DNA from: Brucella pseudintermedia
GTDB taxonomy: Bacteria > Pseudomonadota > Alphaproteobacteria > Rhizobiales > Rhizobiaceae
Reading direction: 5' to 3'
DNA: 64,000 nt
Assembly: GCF_008932435.1 (NCBI RefSeq)
Contig: NZ_WBWE01000002.1
Coordinates: 248,001 to 312,000 of the forward strand
Position numbers and translations under genes: made by a program. The notes below the pieces were generated by a model. The model saw only the letters and a list, made by a program, of their open reading frames with translations, had not been told where the DNA came from and did no database searches. Positions 35,415-44,839 of this stretch are shown piece after piece (the first letter of the stretch is position 1; each line of letters opens with the position of its first letter).

Positions 35415-36368
35415 CTATTGTGCGGGTGGCGCGGGTGGAAAACCGTCCAGCGGCTGCGGGGACGGCGAAGACGGCTGCGGTTCCGGTTCCGGGGCCAGCG
35501 GCGAAGGATTATCCATCATATCGCTGCTGCCGGGTTCCGGATTGGGCAGAGACGTATCAGGCTTGTCGCCGAAAATCCCAAGGCGTGCTTCCACGGCCTT
35601 GCGGCCTGCCTCCTCATAGGCGCTGCCGGGGACAGCCTTTGCCCAGCCATTGGTGACCAGCCACGCGGCGGCATCTTCATTGCCAAGCGTGCATTCGGTC
35701 GCGACCGCCGCACCGCTGTCATTTTCGGGCAGGCGGCACATGATAGCGCGGGAACGCAGCCACTGCCGGAAGGCAGTGCGCGCCTGCATGCCGCACGGCC
35801 AGCTTTCGCCGGAAGCGGTCTGGCAGGTTTGTTCAACGGGCACGATTTCAATGCCTTGCAACTCGATCGTGCGGCCCTGGCTTTCCAGTCGACCTGCGGC
35901 CACGGCGACAGGACGCTGCAAAAGCTGCATCTGCTCGCCCGCATCGACAGGCGTGGCCGGTGCCGGTGGCTCCGGCGGTTTGGGTGTGGAAGCAAGGCCG
36001 AGATCGCTCAGCGGCGGGCGCGGCGCTTCGCGTTCCATATCTCCATCATCAGCCTGATCGTTTGGTTGGCCCGGCTTCGACGCCTGACTATCGGTGGGAC
36101 CAGTCTGCCCCTGTTGCGATGGCGTTCCCTCCGGCGTATTGCCGGTTTCAGGCGAGGTTCCCGGCTCGTTATAGTCGAACTGTTCGACGACGATGCCGTT
36201 GCCTGTACCGGACTTCGTCTGTGCGTCACCGGAATCGATGACGACAACCGGACGGTCCAGCGCGCCATAGAACGGCGCCACGAAGGCCGCGACCAGAACC
36301 GTGCCTGTCAGTCCCGCCAGTCCGCCGAAAACGGCGCGCGCATGGCTTCTGTCCTGCGATTGCGCCAT
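35415..36368 (-). CDS. Membrane-anchored SNase (thermonuclease)-like protein
   Basis: 317 aa. An N-terminal membrane segment (AVFGGLAGLTGTVLVAAFVAPFYGA, about residues 12-36) precedes a long Pro/Gly/Gln-rich linker (about 65-135). The C-terminal domain resembles degenerate SNase-fold proteins: IELQGIEIVP, WPCGMQARTAFRQWLRSRAI, ECTLGNEDAAAWLVTNGWAKA and AYEEAGRKAVEARLGIF. The typical nuclease Arg/Glu residues are not clearly kept, so activity is doubtful. The start ATG overlaps the stop of the S24 repressor gene by one base. The C-terminal tail is Pro-rich. Confidence 0.68.
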   Translation of the reverse strand: MAQSQDRSHARAVFGGLAGLTGTVLVAAFVAPFYGALDRPVVVIDSGDAQTKSGTGNGIVVEQFDYNEPGTSPETGNTPEGTPSQQGQTGPTDSQASKPGQPNDQADDGDMEREAPRPPLSDLGLASTPKPPEPPAPATPVDAGEQMQLLQRPVAVAAGRLESQGRTIELQGIEIVPVEQTCQTASGESWPCGMQARTAFRQWLRSRAIMCRLPENDSGAAVATECTLGNEDAAAWLVTNGWAKAVPGSAYEEAGRKAVEARLGIFGDKPDTSLPNPEPGSSDMMDNPSPLAPEPEPQPSSPSPQPLDGFPPAPPAQ

Positions 36369-37021
36369 TACTGGCTCGCCCACAAAATGCGGGCGACCCA
36401 TTCGATATCCCTCGACTCGAAAATGCGGTTCGGATGTTCGGGATTGAGCGAATGAAGCTCAATTGTTCGCGGTGTCTGGCGGTGCAGGATCTTGGCCATC
36501 ACTTCTCCGTCCTTCGTTCGCACCACCACCCGATCGCCCCGGCGAATGGCGGCATTGGGTGCAACGATCAGCGTATCGCCATCGCGGTAAAGGGGCAACA
36601 TGGAGTCGCCCGAAACCTCCAGCGCATACACGCCTTCTCCCGTGCTGGCGGGAAATTCCACGATGTCCCAGCCCTGCCCTGCCGGAAAACCGGCATCGTC
36701 GAAATAGCCGCCCGCCCCCGCTTCGGCCATGCCAAGCAGCGGGATCGACTGCATGTCCTGCGTATAGTCTCCGAATTGCGGCGTGCGGTTTTCACCCTGA
36801 ATGAGCCGTGTGAATTCATCGAAGGTCGAACCGGTTGCCTCCATCACCTTGGCGAGTGATTCCGTCGAAGGCCAGCGCGCGCGTCCATCGGCGGCATAGC
36901 GTTTGGATTTGTTGAAGGTCGTGGGGTCCAGCCCCGCACGGCGCGCCAAGCCGGACGCGCTGAGGGAATGGCGTTCGGCCAAAGCATCAATGGCCGCCCA
37001 CACGCTCTCGTGAGAAAACAT
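36368..37021 (-). CDS. XRE/S24-family (LexA-like) repressor
   Basis: 217 aa from the ATG at 37021 (GGCGGA 8 bases upstream). N-terminal HTH: LSASGLARRAGLDPTTFNKSKRY (about residues 20-42). C-terminal S24 peptidase domain with Ser140 in SGDSMLPLY and Lys177 in GEVMAKIL as the likely Ser-Lys dyad, and a possible Ala-Gly cleavage site in AEAGAGGYF (about 99-107). It resembles RecA-triggered phage-type repressors. It is conserved in Rhizobiales outside prophages; no phage genes are next to it here. Confidence 0.82.
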   Translation of the reverse strand: MFSHESVWAAIDALAERHSLSASGLARRAGLDPTTFNKSKRYAADGRARWPSTESLAKVMEATGSTFDEFTRLIQGENRTPQFGDYTQDMQSIPLLGMAEAGAGGYFDDAGFPAGQGWDIVEFPASTGEGVYALEVSGDSMLPLYRDGDTLIVAPNAAIRRGDRVVVRTKDGEVMAKILHRQTPRTIELHSLNPEHPNRIFESRDIEWVARILWASQ

Positions 37022-37224
37022 AGTCATGATCCGCCACGCAGGTTCCGACATATCTTCCTGAACAGCCCCGTCAGGAGATATGCTTTAAAGGATTTTAAAC
37101 CTAATTTTCTGTCCCATCTTCAGCTTCAACCTATCGAAAAAGCGCGAATTGCGCAAGACGGCTGAATTGACAGGGAAAATTTTCTTATTCGCGTGGGGTG
37201 CAATTCAGCAGTGCCGGGAAGCGC

Positions 37225-37255
37225 AAACAAAAGCGCGGCATGAAACATGCCGCGC
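37225..37255 (-). terminator. Terminator of the fad operon
   Basis: A 10-bp stem (37233-37242 with 37246-37255) around AAA. On the minus strand it is followed by TTTTGTTTG. It lies 26 bases after the fadB-like stop codon. Confidence 0.85.
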
Positions 37256-37280
37256 CCCATGTTCTTGCGAAGAATTGCGC

Positions 37281-39497
37281 TTAAGCTGCCTTCTTCGTTT
37301 CCGTCTTGTACGGGTTGAAGCGCTGATAGAAGCTTTCACCGTTCTCGGCCATGTCGAGCAGAAGCTTCGGCGCCTTGAACTGCTGGCCGTATTTCTTCTG
37401 CAATTCCTTGGCGAGCTTGACGAATTTCTTCGCGCCCATGCCGTCGATATAGGAAAGCGTGCCGCCCGTATAAGGCGCGAAACCGAAGGCGAGGATGGAG
37501 CCGACATCGGCTTCACGCGGATCGGTGACGATGCCTTCTTCCATCACGCGGGCAGCTTCCAGAGCGATGGTGACGAGGAAGCGCTCTTTAAGCTCCTTCA
37601 CGTCGATCTTGTCCGGGTTCTGCTGCGGATAGAGGTCTTTCAGGCCCGGCCACAGATGCTTCTTGGCAGGCTTTGCCGGATAGTCGTAGAAGCCCTTGCC
37701 GTTCTTGCGGCCCTTGCGGTCGAACTCGTTGACAAGCCTGTCCACCAGTTCCACATGGCGCAGATCGACAGCCTTCTCGCCCAGATCGGCAAGCGTTGCT
37801 TTCAGGATTTTCTGCGACAGGTCGATGGCCGTTTCGTCGTTGAGCGCCAGCGGACCGACCGGCATGCCGGCCATGCGGGCGGCATTTTCGATCATCGCGG
37901 CAGGAACGCCTTCAACGAGCATATTGTAGGCTTCCGACATATAGCGCAGCACGCAGCGATTGACGTAGAAGCCGCGCGTGTCGTTGACGACAATTGGTGT
38001 CTTCTTGATCGCGCGAACGTAATCAAGGGCGACAGCCAGCGCCTTGTCGGAGGTCTTCTTGCCGAGGATCACTTCCACCAGCATCATCTTGTCGACAGGC
38101 GAGAAGAAATGAATGCCGATGAAGTTCTTCGGACGCTTCGACACTTTTGCAAGGCCGGTGATCGGCAAGGTCGAGGTGTTGGACGCGAAGATCGCCGAAG
38201 ACTTCAGAACTTCCTCGGCCTTCTCGGTCGCGACGCGCTTGACTTCGCGGTCCTCGAACACGGCTTCGATCACAAGATCAGCGCCTTCGAGAAGTGCATA
38301 ATCCGGCGTCGCGGTGATGAGCGACAGGAGCTTTTCCTTATCCGCTTCCGTAGCGCGGCCCTTCTGCATTTCCTTGGCGATGAGGTCTGCCGTATGCGCC
38401 TTGCCCTTGTCGGCAGATTCCTGATCGCGGTCGATGAGCACGACCGGAATGCCTGCCTTGGCGGTGACATAGGCGATGCCAGCACCCATGAAGCCCGCGC
38501 CGATGACGCCGATCTTCTTGAGCTTGGTCGGCTTTTCATCCGCCGGACGGCGTGCGCCCTTGTTCAGCTCCTGCAGCGACACGAAGAGCGAGCGGATCAT
38601 CATGCCCGCTTCGGTCGTCTGGAGGATTTCGGTGAAATAGCGCTGCTCAATCTTGAGGCCGGTATCGAAAGGAACCAGAAGGCCCTCATAAACCGATTTC
38701 AGGATAGCGAGTGCCGCCGGATAATTGCCGGAGGTTTCGCGGCGCAGGATTGCCGTTGCGGCAGGCCAAAGGTTTGCACCCGCAGCCGAATAGATCGCGC
38801 CGCCCGGCAGCTTGAAGCCCTTTTCATCCCACGGCTGCACCGGCTTGAGACCGCCCTTGATGAGCTTCTTTGCGGTTTCGACCAGCTTCTTCGCTGGCGC
38901 AACTTCCGTGACCAGACCCATCGCCTTGGCGCGCTGCGCGGTCAGGCTCGAACCCGTCGTCATCATCTGGAGCGCGTCCTGCTGATTGGCAAGGCGCGGA
39001 ACGCGCTGCGTGCCGCCAGCACCGGGGAACAGGCCGACCTTCACTTCCGGCAGGGCCATCTTCACGCCCGGCGCATCGGATGCCACGCGGGCATGGCAGG
39101 CGAGCGACATTTCAAACGCGCCGCCCATGCAGGTGCCGTTGATGGCCGAAACCCACGGCTTGCCGCAGGTTTCAAGCTTGCGGAACAAGCCGCTCATCTT
39201 GCCGACATTTTCAAACAGCGTCTGGACCGCGCCCTGCGGGTCCTTGGCCTTCTGTTTCTGGAATTCCTTGAACATGCCTTCCAGCATGGTCAGGTCCGCA
39301 CCGCCAGAGAAGCTTTCCTTGCCGGATGTTATAACAACACCCTTGACCTTCTCGTCAGCAGTCGTCGCATCGATGATGGCGTTCAGTTCCTGCATCGCCT
39401 CGACGGTGAAGACGTTCATCGACTTTTCCGGCATGTCCCAGGTAACGAGAGCAATGCCGTCAGCGTCGGTTTCAACCTTGAAATTTACATAAGCCAT
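37281..39497 (-). CDS. fadB: Fatty acid oxidation multifunctional protein (enoyl-CoA hydratase/3-hydroxyacyl-CoA dehydrogenase)
   Basis: 738 aa from the ATG at 39497. The crotonase domain occupies about residues 1-190 ([31 protein letters not shown]). The NAD-binding 3HCDH domain begins near residue 325 ([23 protein letters not shown]), and the C-terminal 3HCDH part has [10 protein letters not shown] and GFYDYP. It carries out the second and third steps of beta-oxidation with FadA as partner. The start lies 16 bases after the fadA stop. Confidence 0.93.
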   Translation of the reverse strand: MAYVNFKVETDADGIALVTWDMPEKSMNVFTVEAMQELNAIIDATTADEKVKGVVITSGKESFSGGADLTMLEGMFKEFQKQKAKDPQGAVQTLFENVGKMSGLFRKLETCGKPWVSAINGTCMGGAFEMSLACHARVASDAPGVKMALPEVKVGLFPGAGGTQRVPRLANQQDALQMMTTGSSLTAQRAKAMGLVTEVAPAKKLVETAKKLIKGGLKPVQPWDEKGFKLPGGAIYSAAGANLWPAATAILRRETSGNYPAALAILKSVYEGLLVPFDTGLKIEQRYFTEILQTTEAGMMIRSLFVSLQELNKGARRPADEKPTKLKKIGVIGAGFMGAGIAYVTAKAGIPVVLIDRDQESADKGKAHTADLIAKEMQKGRATEADKEKLLSLITATPDYALLEGADLVIEAVFEDREVKRVATEKAEEVLKSSAIFASNTSTLPITGLAKVSKRPKNFIGIHFFSPVDKMMLVEVILGKKTSDKALAVALDYVRAIKKTPIVVNDTRGFYVNRCVLRYMSEAYNMLVEGVPAAMIENAARMAGMPVGPLALNDETAIDLSQKILKATLADLGEKAVDLRHVELVDRLVNEFDRKGRKNGKGFYDYPAKPAKKHLWPGLKDLYPQQNPDKIDVKELKERFLVTIALEAARVMEEGIVTDPREADVGSILAFGFAPYTGGTLSYIDGMGAKKFVKLAKELQKKYGQQFKAPKLLLDMAENGESFYQRFNPYKTETKKAA

Positions 39498-39513
39498 TGT
39501 CCAAGCCTCCCCT

Positions 39514-40722
39514 TTACACGCGCTCGATGATCGTCGCCGTACCCATGCCGGCACCGATGCACAAGGTCACCAGAGCGGTATTGAGATCGCGGCGTTCCAG
39601 CTCATCCAGCACCGTACCGAGGATCATCGCACCAGTCGCACCGAGCGGATGGCCCATGGCGATGGCCCCGCCATTGACGTTGATCTTGTCGTGCGGAATA
39701 TCGAAAGCCTGCATGTAACGCAGCACAACAGCGGCAAAGGCTTCGTTGAGTTCGAACAGGTCGATGTCGGAAATCTTCATCTTGGCCTGCTTCAGCAGCT
39801 TTTCCGTCACATCGACCGGGCCGGTCAGCATGAGCGCCGGTTCGGAGCCGATATTCGCGAAAGCGCGAATGCGGGCGCGCGGCTTGATGTCGAATGCCTT
39901 GCCCGCCTTCTTGGAGCCGACCAGCACACCGGCAGCGCCATCGACGATGCCCGACGAATTGCCGGCATGGTGGACGTGGTTGACCGTTTCGATTTCCGGA
40001 TGGGCCTGAATGCCGACGGCATTGAAGCCGCCCATTTCGCCCGGCATCACAAAGGACGGATTGAGCTGGCCCAGCGCCTGCATGTCGGTTGACGGGCGCA
40101 TATGTTCGTCATGATCGAGAATGGTCAGGCCGTTCTGGTCCTTGATCGGAATGACCGAGTTCTTGAAGTAGCCCTTTTCCCATGACTTGGCGGCGCGCTT
40201 CTGGCTTTCGACAGCATAGGCATCGACGTCATCGCGGCTGAAACCATATTTGGTGGCGATCAGGTCGGCGGAAACGCCCTGCGGCATGAAATAGCCCGGA
40301 AAACCGACCGAAGGGTCCATATACCAGGCGCCGCCCGACATGCCCATGCCAACGCGCGACATGCTTTCCACGCCGCCAGCAATCACCAGATCGTCGGAAC
40401 CGAAAGCGACCTTGGCCGCAGCCAGATTGATCGCATCGAGGCCCGAAGCGCAGAAGCGCGAAATCTGCATGCCCGGCGCCTTGAAGTCGTAACCGGCTTC
40501 GAAAGCGGCAGAACGCGGAATGACCGCGCCAGCTTCGCCGACCGGATCGACGCAGCCGAAAATAATGTCGTCTACCTTGGCGGTGTCGATGCCGTTTCGG
40601 TCACGCAAGGATTCCAGAACCTTCGCGCCCAGACGAACGGCAGGCACTTCGTGCAGGGACCCGTCTTTCTTGCCGCGCCCGCGCGGCGTGCGCACGTGAT
40701 CGTAAATATAAGCCTCAGCCAT
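39514..40722 (-). CDS. fadA: Acetyl-CoA C-acyltransferase (3-ketoacyl-CoA thiolase)
   Basis: 402 aa. Thiolase signatures: [17 protein letters not shown] with the nucleophile Cys (about residues 87-103), [18 protein letters not shown] (about 349-366) and [15 protein letters not shown] at the C-terminus. It cleaves 3-ketoacyl-CoA to acetyl-CoA plus a shortened acyl-CoA. Middle gene of the fadE-fadA-fadB operon. Confidence 0.94.
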   Translation of the reverse strand: MAEAYIYDHVRTPRGRGKKDGSLHEVPAVRLGAKVLESLRDRNGIDTAKVDDIIFGCVDPVGEAGAVIPRSAAFEAGYDFKAPGMQISRFCASGLDAINLAAAKVAFGSDDLVIAGGVESMSRVGMGMSGGAWYMDPSVGFPGYFMPQGVSADLIATKYGFSRDDVDAYAVESQKRAAKSWEKGYFKNSVIPIKDQNGLTILDHDEHMRPSTDMQALGQLNPSFVMPGEMGGFNAVGIQAHPEIETVNHVHHAGNSSGIVDGAAGVLVGSKKAGKAFDIKPRARIRAFANIGSEPALMLTGPVDVTEKLLKQAKMKISDIDLFELNEAFAAVVLRYMQAFDIPHDKINVNGGAIAMGHPLGATGAMILGTVLDELERRDLNTALVTLCIGAGMGTATIIERV

Positions 40723-40750
40723 GTTTGCTCCTTCCAGCCAAATTTGGCCC

Positions 40751-40771
40751 GCCGGTGCCCCCGGCACCGGC
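40751..40771 (-). promoter_or_regulatory. Intercistronic hairpin between fadE and fadA
   Basis: GCCGGTGCC (40751-40759) pairs perfectly with GGCACCGGC (40763-40771). There is no T run. It may set the relative levels of fadE and fadAB mRNA by stabilising or attenuating the transcript. Confidence 0.5.
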
Positions 40772-40786
40772 TCAAATCAAAAAGCC

Positions 40787-42580
40787 TCAGAATGTGTCCG
40801 CGTTAAGCGCCATCATGCTGTCCGCACCCGACTGGATGCGGGCCAGATGCGCCGCGCTTTCCGGCATGATCCGCTCGAAATAATAGCGCGCGGTGACGAG
40901 CTTTGCTTCGAGGAATTGCTTGTTGCCTTCGCCTGCGGCCAGCTTTTCTTCCGCGACCTTGGCCATGCGCGCCCACATATAGCCGAGGGCCACCAGACCG
41001 AAGAGATGCATGTAATCGTTGGACGCCGCACCCGCATTGTCGGGCTTGGCCATTGCATTCTGCATCAGCCACATGGTTGCGGCCTGAAGGTCGTTAAGGC
41101 CCTTCTTCAGATGCTTGGTGAAGAAGGAGAGCTTTTCGTTCTCGCGGTTGGTTTCGCAGAATTCGCCCACTTCCTTGAAGAAAGCGGTGATGGCGCGTCC
41201 GCCGTTCAGCGCCAGCTTGCGGCCAACCAGATCGAGCGCCTGAATGCCGTTCGCACCCTCATAGATCATGGCGATGCGTGCATCGCGCACATACTGGCTC
41301 ATGCCGTGTTCTTCGATATAGCCGTGGCCACCAAAGACCTGCTGCGCCATAACGGCGTGCTCAAAACCCTTGTCGGTCAGAACACCCTTCAGAACCGGCG
41401 TCAGCAGGCCGACCAGGTCGTCTGCGGCCTGACGCTCGGCCTCGTCGCCTGCGCGGTGGGCAATATCGGAATGAAGCGCGATCCAGAGGATAAGCGCACG
41501 ACCGGCTTCGTTGAAAGCACGGATATTCATGAGATTGCGGCGCACGTCCGGATGGACGATGATCGGATCGGCCTTCTTTTCCGGCTCCTTTGCACCCGAC
41601 AGCGCACGGCCCTGGATGCGCTCACGCGCATAGATTACGGCATTCTGGTAAGCGGTTTCGGCAATCGAAAGCCCCTGCAAGGCCACACCGAGACGCGCTT
41701 CGTTCATCATGGTGAACATGGCGCGCAGGCCCTTGTGGGCTTCGCCGATCAGATAGCCGGTCGCCTCGTCATAATTCATGACGCAGGTGGCATTGCCGTG
41801 AATGCCCATCTTTTCTTCGATGGAGCCGCAGGAAACGCCATTGCGGGTGCCCGGATTGCCATTTTCATCCAGAATGAACTTCGGCACGATGAACAGCGAA
41901 ATGCCCTTCACCCCTTCCGGCGCGCCGTCGATACGGGCCAGCACCAGATGGATGATGTTTTCCGACATGTCGTGCTCGCCGGCCGAGATGAAAATCTTCT
42001 GACCGGAAATCTTGTAGCTGCCGTCTTCCTGCGGCGTGGCGCTGGTGCGCAGAAGCCCCAGATCGGTGCCGCAATGCGGCTCAGTCAGGTTCATCGTGCC
42101 GGTCCAGGTGCCTTCCACCATCTTCGGCAGATAGGTGTCCTTCTGCTCGTCGGTGCCGTGGGTCAGGATCGCGGCAATCGCGCCCTGCGTCAGGCCCGGA
42201 TACATGGTCAGCGCCATATTGGCCGAAGACATATACTCGCCGACCGCGGTGTGCAGCAGATAAGGCAGCCCCTGCCCGCCATATTGCTCCGGCACGGCAA
42301 GACCGAGCCAACCGCCTTCACGATAGAGATTATAGGCTTCCTTAAAACCCTTCGGCGTGGTGACCGAGCCATCCGGTGAACGCTTGCAGCCTTCGCGATC
42401 AGCCGTCTGGTTGACCGGGAACAAGGTGCCTTCCGCAAGCTTCGCGCCTTCCGACAGGATTGCCTCGACGACATCGGGCGACGCGTCGGCAAAGCCCGGC
42501 AGGTTGTTATAGCGCTGATAATTCAGAACGTCGTTGAGAACGAAATTCGTATCCTCAACTGGCGCGCGATAGCTCGGCAT
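40787..42580 (-). CDS. Acyl-CoA dehydrogenase (FadE-like, long form with C-terminal extension)
   Basis: 597 aa, the length of the ACAD subgroup with a C-terminal DUF3609-type extension. Seen: [21 protein letters not shown] (about residues 121-141), [13 protein letters not shown] (flavin-binding motif, about 157-169), [21 protein letters not shown] and [23 protein letters not shown] (about 425-447). First, FAD-dependent step of beta-oxidation. First gene of the operon; a 24-bp palindrome lies about 230 bases upstream of its start. Confidence 0.92.
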   Translation of the reverse strand: MPSYRAPVEDTNFVLNDVLNYQRYNNLPGFADASPDVVEAILSEGAKLAEGTLFPVNQTADREGCKRSPDGSVTTPKGFKEAYNLYREGGWLGLAVPEQYGGQGLPYLLHTAVGEYMSSANMALTMYPGLTQGAIAAILTHGTDEQKDTYLPKMVEGTWTGTMNLTEPHCGTDLGLLRTSATPQEDGSYKISGQKIFISAGEHDMSENIIHLVLARIDGAPEGVKGISLFIVPKFILDENGNPGTRNGVSCGSIEEKMGIHGNATCVMNYDEATGYLIGEAHKGLRAMFTMMNEARLGVALQGLSIAETAYQNAVIYARERIQGRALSGAKEPEKKADPIIVHPDVRRNLMNIRAFNEAGRALILWIALHSDIAHRAGDEAERQAADDLVGLLTPVLKGVLTDKGFEHAVMAQQVFGGHGYIEEHGMSQYVRDARIAMIYEGANGIQALDLVGRKLALNGGRAITAFFKEVGEFCETNRENEKLSFFTKHLKKGLNDLQAATMWLMQNAMAKPDNAGAASNDYMHLFGLVALGYMWARMAKVAEEKLAAGEGNKQFLEAKLVTARYYFERIMPESAAHLARIQSGADSMMALNADTF

Positions 42581-42807
42581 AGAAATCCTCCAATTCACCA
42601 CCTGAGCCGTTCCGCGATGATTGGAACGAGCCCGTAACCGCGTTTCATGCCTGCATGTCACATTATAGCGAATTGTTGTGACAGCGCGCATGCTGCAACA
42701 AAAACGGATGCATTTCTGCGAAAAACAGCCCTTTTTGCCACTTTTTTGGCCGACCCTGTCACGGATTTCGCGCGGACCCGACCAATTCGGAGCCGAAGCT
42801 AACCTAC

Positions 42808-42831
42808 TTTGACGTTTCCGTAAACGTCAAA
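42808..42831. promoter_or_regulatory. Long perfect palindrome upstream of the fad operon
   Basis: TTTGACGTTT-CCGT-AAACGTCAAA: two 10-bp arms with a 4-base spacer. The core TTGACGTTTCCGTAAACGT is repeated upstream of the nitronate monooxygenase gene (58671-58693, opposite strand). It lies between fadE and the 42947 gene. It resembles operators described for MerR-type LiuR regulators of acyl-CoA catabolism (from memory). Confidence 0.7.
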
Positions 42832-42908
42832 AATTACACAAGTTCGTGCGGGATGGGAAAATTGTATGTCGAGGCCTGTTCAGTGCTGATAGTGGACCGG
42901 AGGAAAGT

Positions 42909-42950
42909 ATGCTAAGCGCCTGCCAGTCAACAACAGGAGTATTGCGGTGA
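42909..42950 (+). CDS. Short upstream ORF MLSACQSTTGVLR
   Basis: Thirteen codons with an excellent Shine-Dalgarno (GGAGG at 42899-42903, 5 bases before the ATG). Its TGA overlaps the GTG of the next gene (GTGA), a translational-coupling arrangement. The peptide contains LSAC, which resembles a lipobox, but no hydrophobic signal precedes it. Confidence 0.4.
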   Translation: MLSACQSTTGVLR

Positions 42951-43180
42951 GTGAACTAACCGTAGCGGAAGCGACAGACCGGATCTATGAATCGCTTCGG
43001 GCCGATAATCTTGATCTGGACTTGCATATCGCAGCGCTGAAAGCCGCCCTGGAGCGCGCGGGTTCCAAGGAAGCCATATTTGACCCGGCCAAACTGGTGC
43101 AGAACAATCGCTCCGGCAGAAAGCTCATGCAGGCCTATTTCCGCCAGCGCGGTGTTGCGGTCAAGTTCGCAGCTTCGTAA
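42947..43180 (+). CDS. Small conserved protein of unknown function (77 aa)
   Basis: GTG start at 42947 with CAGGAG 7 bases upstream. Acidic N-terminal helix (LTVAEATDRIYESLRADNLD), then a basic C-terminus (SGRKLMQAYFRQRGVAVKF). No domain recognised. Ends before a strong bidirectional terminator. Confidence 0.6.
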   Translation: MSELTVAEATDRIYESLRADNLDLDLHIAALKAALERAGSKEAIFDPAKLVQNNRSGRKLMQAYFRQRGVAVKFAAS

Positions 43181-43217
43181 ACGCGCTTCAGGCCGCGGAA
43201 ACGAGCTCAAATTGCGC

Positions 43218-43245
43218 GAAAGGCGGCAGGATCGCCGCCTTTCTT
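43218..43245. terminator. Bidirectional terminator
   Basis: GAAAGGCGGC (43218-43227) pairs with GCCGCCTTTC (43234-43243) around a 6-base loop. Located between convergent genes. Confidence 0.85.
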
Positions 43246-43260
43246 CCAGCCGTTCAAGGC

Positions 43261-43773
43261 TCATTTGACCCAGACAACGCGGCGCGTCCGCGTATCGATC
43301 AGGGCCGGGCGATCTTCCACATAAACATAGGAATATGCCGGCTGGTCGGGCACAGCCACCAGTGGAACGTCCTCGGGGATTACCGTGCCCTCAGCGATCT
43401 CCCCTTCGATAACCACCGGATCGACGGGGTTGGCTTCGATGTAGGTCACCACTTCATTAGGCACCAGCGGCCCGGCATTCGGACCCTCGGTATAATAGAC
43501 GACCTGACGGTTCTGCATGGACACGATCACCGGTTCGCCATTGACATAGATGTAGCCGAAATCCGGATTGTCGGGAATCGGGTGAACCGCGATTGTGTCA
43601 GGCAGAACATAACCGTCGCGGATTTCGCCCTCGATGACGACTGGCTCCGACGGATTTGCGATGACATAATCACGTGCTGCTTGCGGCACTTCGACAAGTA
43701 CCCGATCTTGCGCCAGCGCAATGCCCGAGCTGGCAAGAAACACGGCTGCGGTCAGAACAAGAGCCTTTTTCAT
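43261..43773 (-). CDS. Exported protein with two DUF1236 repeats
   Basis: 170 aa from the ATG at 43773. A Sec signal peptide (MKKALVLTAAVFLASSGIALA, cut before QDR) is followed by two tandem copies of one module: ANPSEPVVIEGEIRDGYVLP...VNGEPVIV and ANPVDPVVIEGEIAEGTVIP...VEDRPALI. Each copy ends in a strand pair RxVVY/W. DUF1236 proteins are periplasmic or surface proteins of Rhizobiales with unknown function. Duplication inside the gene is clear. Confidence 0.82.
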   Translation of the reverse strand: MKKALVLTAAVFLASSGIALAQDRVLVEVPQAARDYVIANPSEPVVIEGEIRDGYVLPDTIAVHPIPDNPDFGYIYVNGEPVIVSMQNRQVVYYTEGPNAGPLVPNEVVTYIEANPVDPVVIEGEIAEGTVIPEDVPLVAVPDQPAYSYVYVEDRPALIDTRTRRVVWVK

Positions 43774-44011
43774 TTTCAGCCTCACTTTCGCTTCAGAGCG
43801 AATTTTGACCCGATCTGGACCAGATCGGCGCTCTGTCGGTTCGTTTCGACGCACATGCGAAAAATCGCTTTCCAGATGCGCATCGGTCGCAAGGCTGAAA
43901 TAACTGGTCTGGCGCGTGCAGGTTCCCGCCGGGCGGCACACTTCATGCGACAGGCTGAAACAATAGGACCTCCGCGATCGCCCGCGCGAGGCTTCGAGGC
44001 GTGTCACGAAA

Positions 44012-44476
44012 TCAGATTGGTGCTCGCGCCATCCGCGCCAGAACTGCCCGCAGTTCCTCGACGGAACGGTCTATCTCGTTCTTCTTCCGCTCAAGCTCGT
44101 TGAGCTTTTCCTGAAAACGCCGGCGCAGGCTCTCGGTCTCGGCGGGATCGGTAATGCCGTTTTCCCATACGCTGATCAATTGCCCCATCTCGCCCAGCGT
44201 GAAGCCGATGCGGCGTCCGAACAAGATCAGGCGCAATCTTGTATGGTCGTTGAAATCATAAAGCCGCGTTACGCCCGCGCGGCGCGGATTGAGCAATCCC
44301 TTGTCTTCATAAAAGCGCAAGGCCCGCAACGTCAGGTCGAATTCCTCGGCAAGATCACCGATCCGGTATAGCTGACCGCCTGTCTGGTTCTCCCTCCGCG
44401 CGTTACCACCTGCACCGGTCAGCAGATCCGCGATCGCCATATCTGCCTGCTCCGGCGCGTTAGACCGTTTACTCAT
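44012..44476 (-). CDS. MerR-family regulator
   Basis: 154 aa. N-terminal MerR HTH: LYRIGDLAEEFDLTLRALRFYEDKGLL (about residues 36-62) and GVTRLYDFNDHTRLRLILFGRRIGFTLGEM; C-terminal coiled coil (LRRRFQEKLNELERKKNEIDRS). No metal-binding Cys cluster, which separates it from metal-sensing MerR proteins and fits LiuR/CoA-type members. Position 1.4 kb from the fad operon makes it the best candidate for the palindrome at 42808-42831. Confidence 0.85.
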   Translation of the reverse strand: MSKRSNAPEQADMAIADLLTGAGGNARRENQTGGQLYRIGDLAEEFDLTLRALRFYEDKGLLNPRRAGVTRLYDFNDHTRLRLILFGRRIGFTLGEMGQLISVWENGITDPAETESLRRRFQEKLNELERKKNEIDRSVEELRAVLARMARAPI

Positions 44477-44728
44477 GTTCTATCCTGTTTCCGCCCCGGA
44501 AACGCCCGGTCACCGCACCCGTGCGCGATGGAACCACTGTTGATGACAGCGCAAATTGACATTGCTGTCAGTGGCTCAGCTTCGATTTACATTCGCCGCC
44601 GCAATCCCCTCGCCTACAATGCCTGATTGATCCGCCTCATGCCGGCTTGCGTCCGGCACCCAATTTCGGTCCGCTCAACCGCGGGACGCTGTTCAGCGCC
44701 CACGAAAGCACTCACTTAGCCGCCTATA

Positions 44729-44743
44729 TTAACGAGTTGTTTA
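44729..44743 (+). promoter_or_regulatory. CtrA-like box upstream of podJ
   Basis: TTAA-N7-TTTA (44729-44743) matches the CtrA consensus TTAA-N7-TTAA with one mismatch, about 100 bases before the podJ-like start. CtrA is the cell-cycle regulator of alphaproteobacteria. The site is short, so chance occurrence is possible. Confidence 0.35.
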
Positions 44744-44839
44744 CCACGTTTGTACAAATGTAGGCAGAGCAAATTCTTGCCAGTTGCGTTGGCGAAATTT
44801 GCCCCGGCGGTCTCTATCATTGGAAAAAGTGAATTTCTC

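Noticed and set aside
37149..39530. 793-codon plus-strand ORF opposite fadB
   Set aside because: Mirror of a certain fadB coding region; composition is His/Arg/Leu-rich as expected for antisense of a high-GC gene.
40721..42379. 552-codon plus-strand ORF opposite the acyl-CoA dehydrogenase
   Set aside because: Antisense frame of a well-supported gene.
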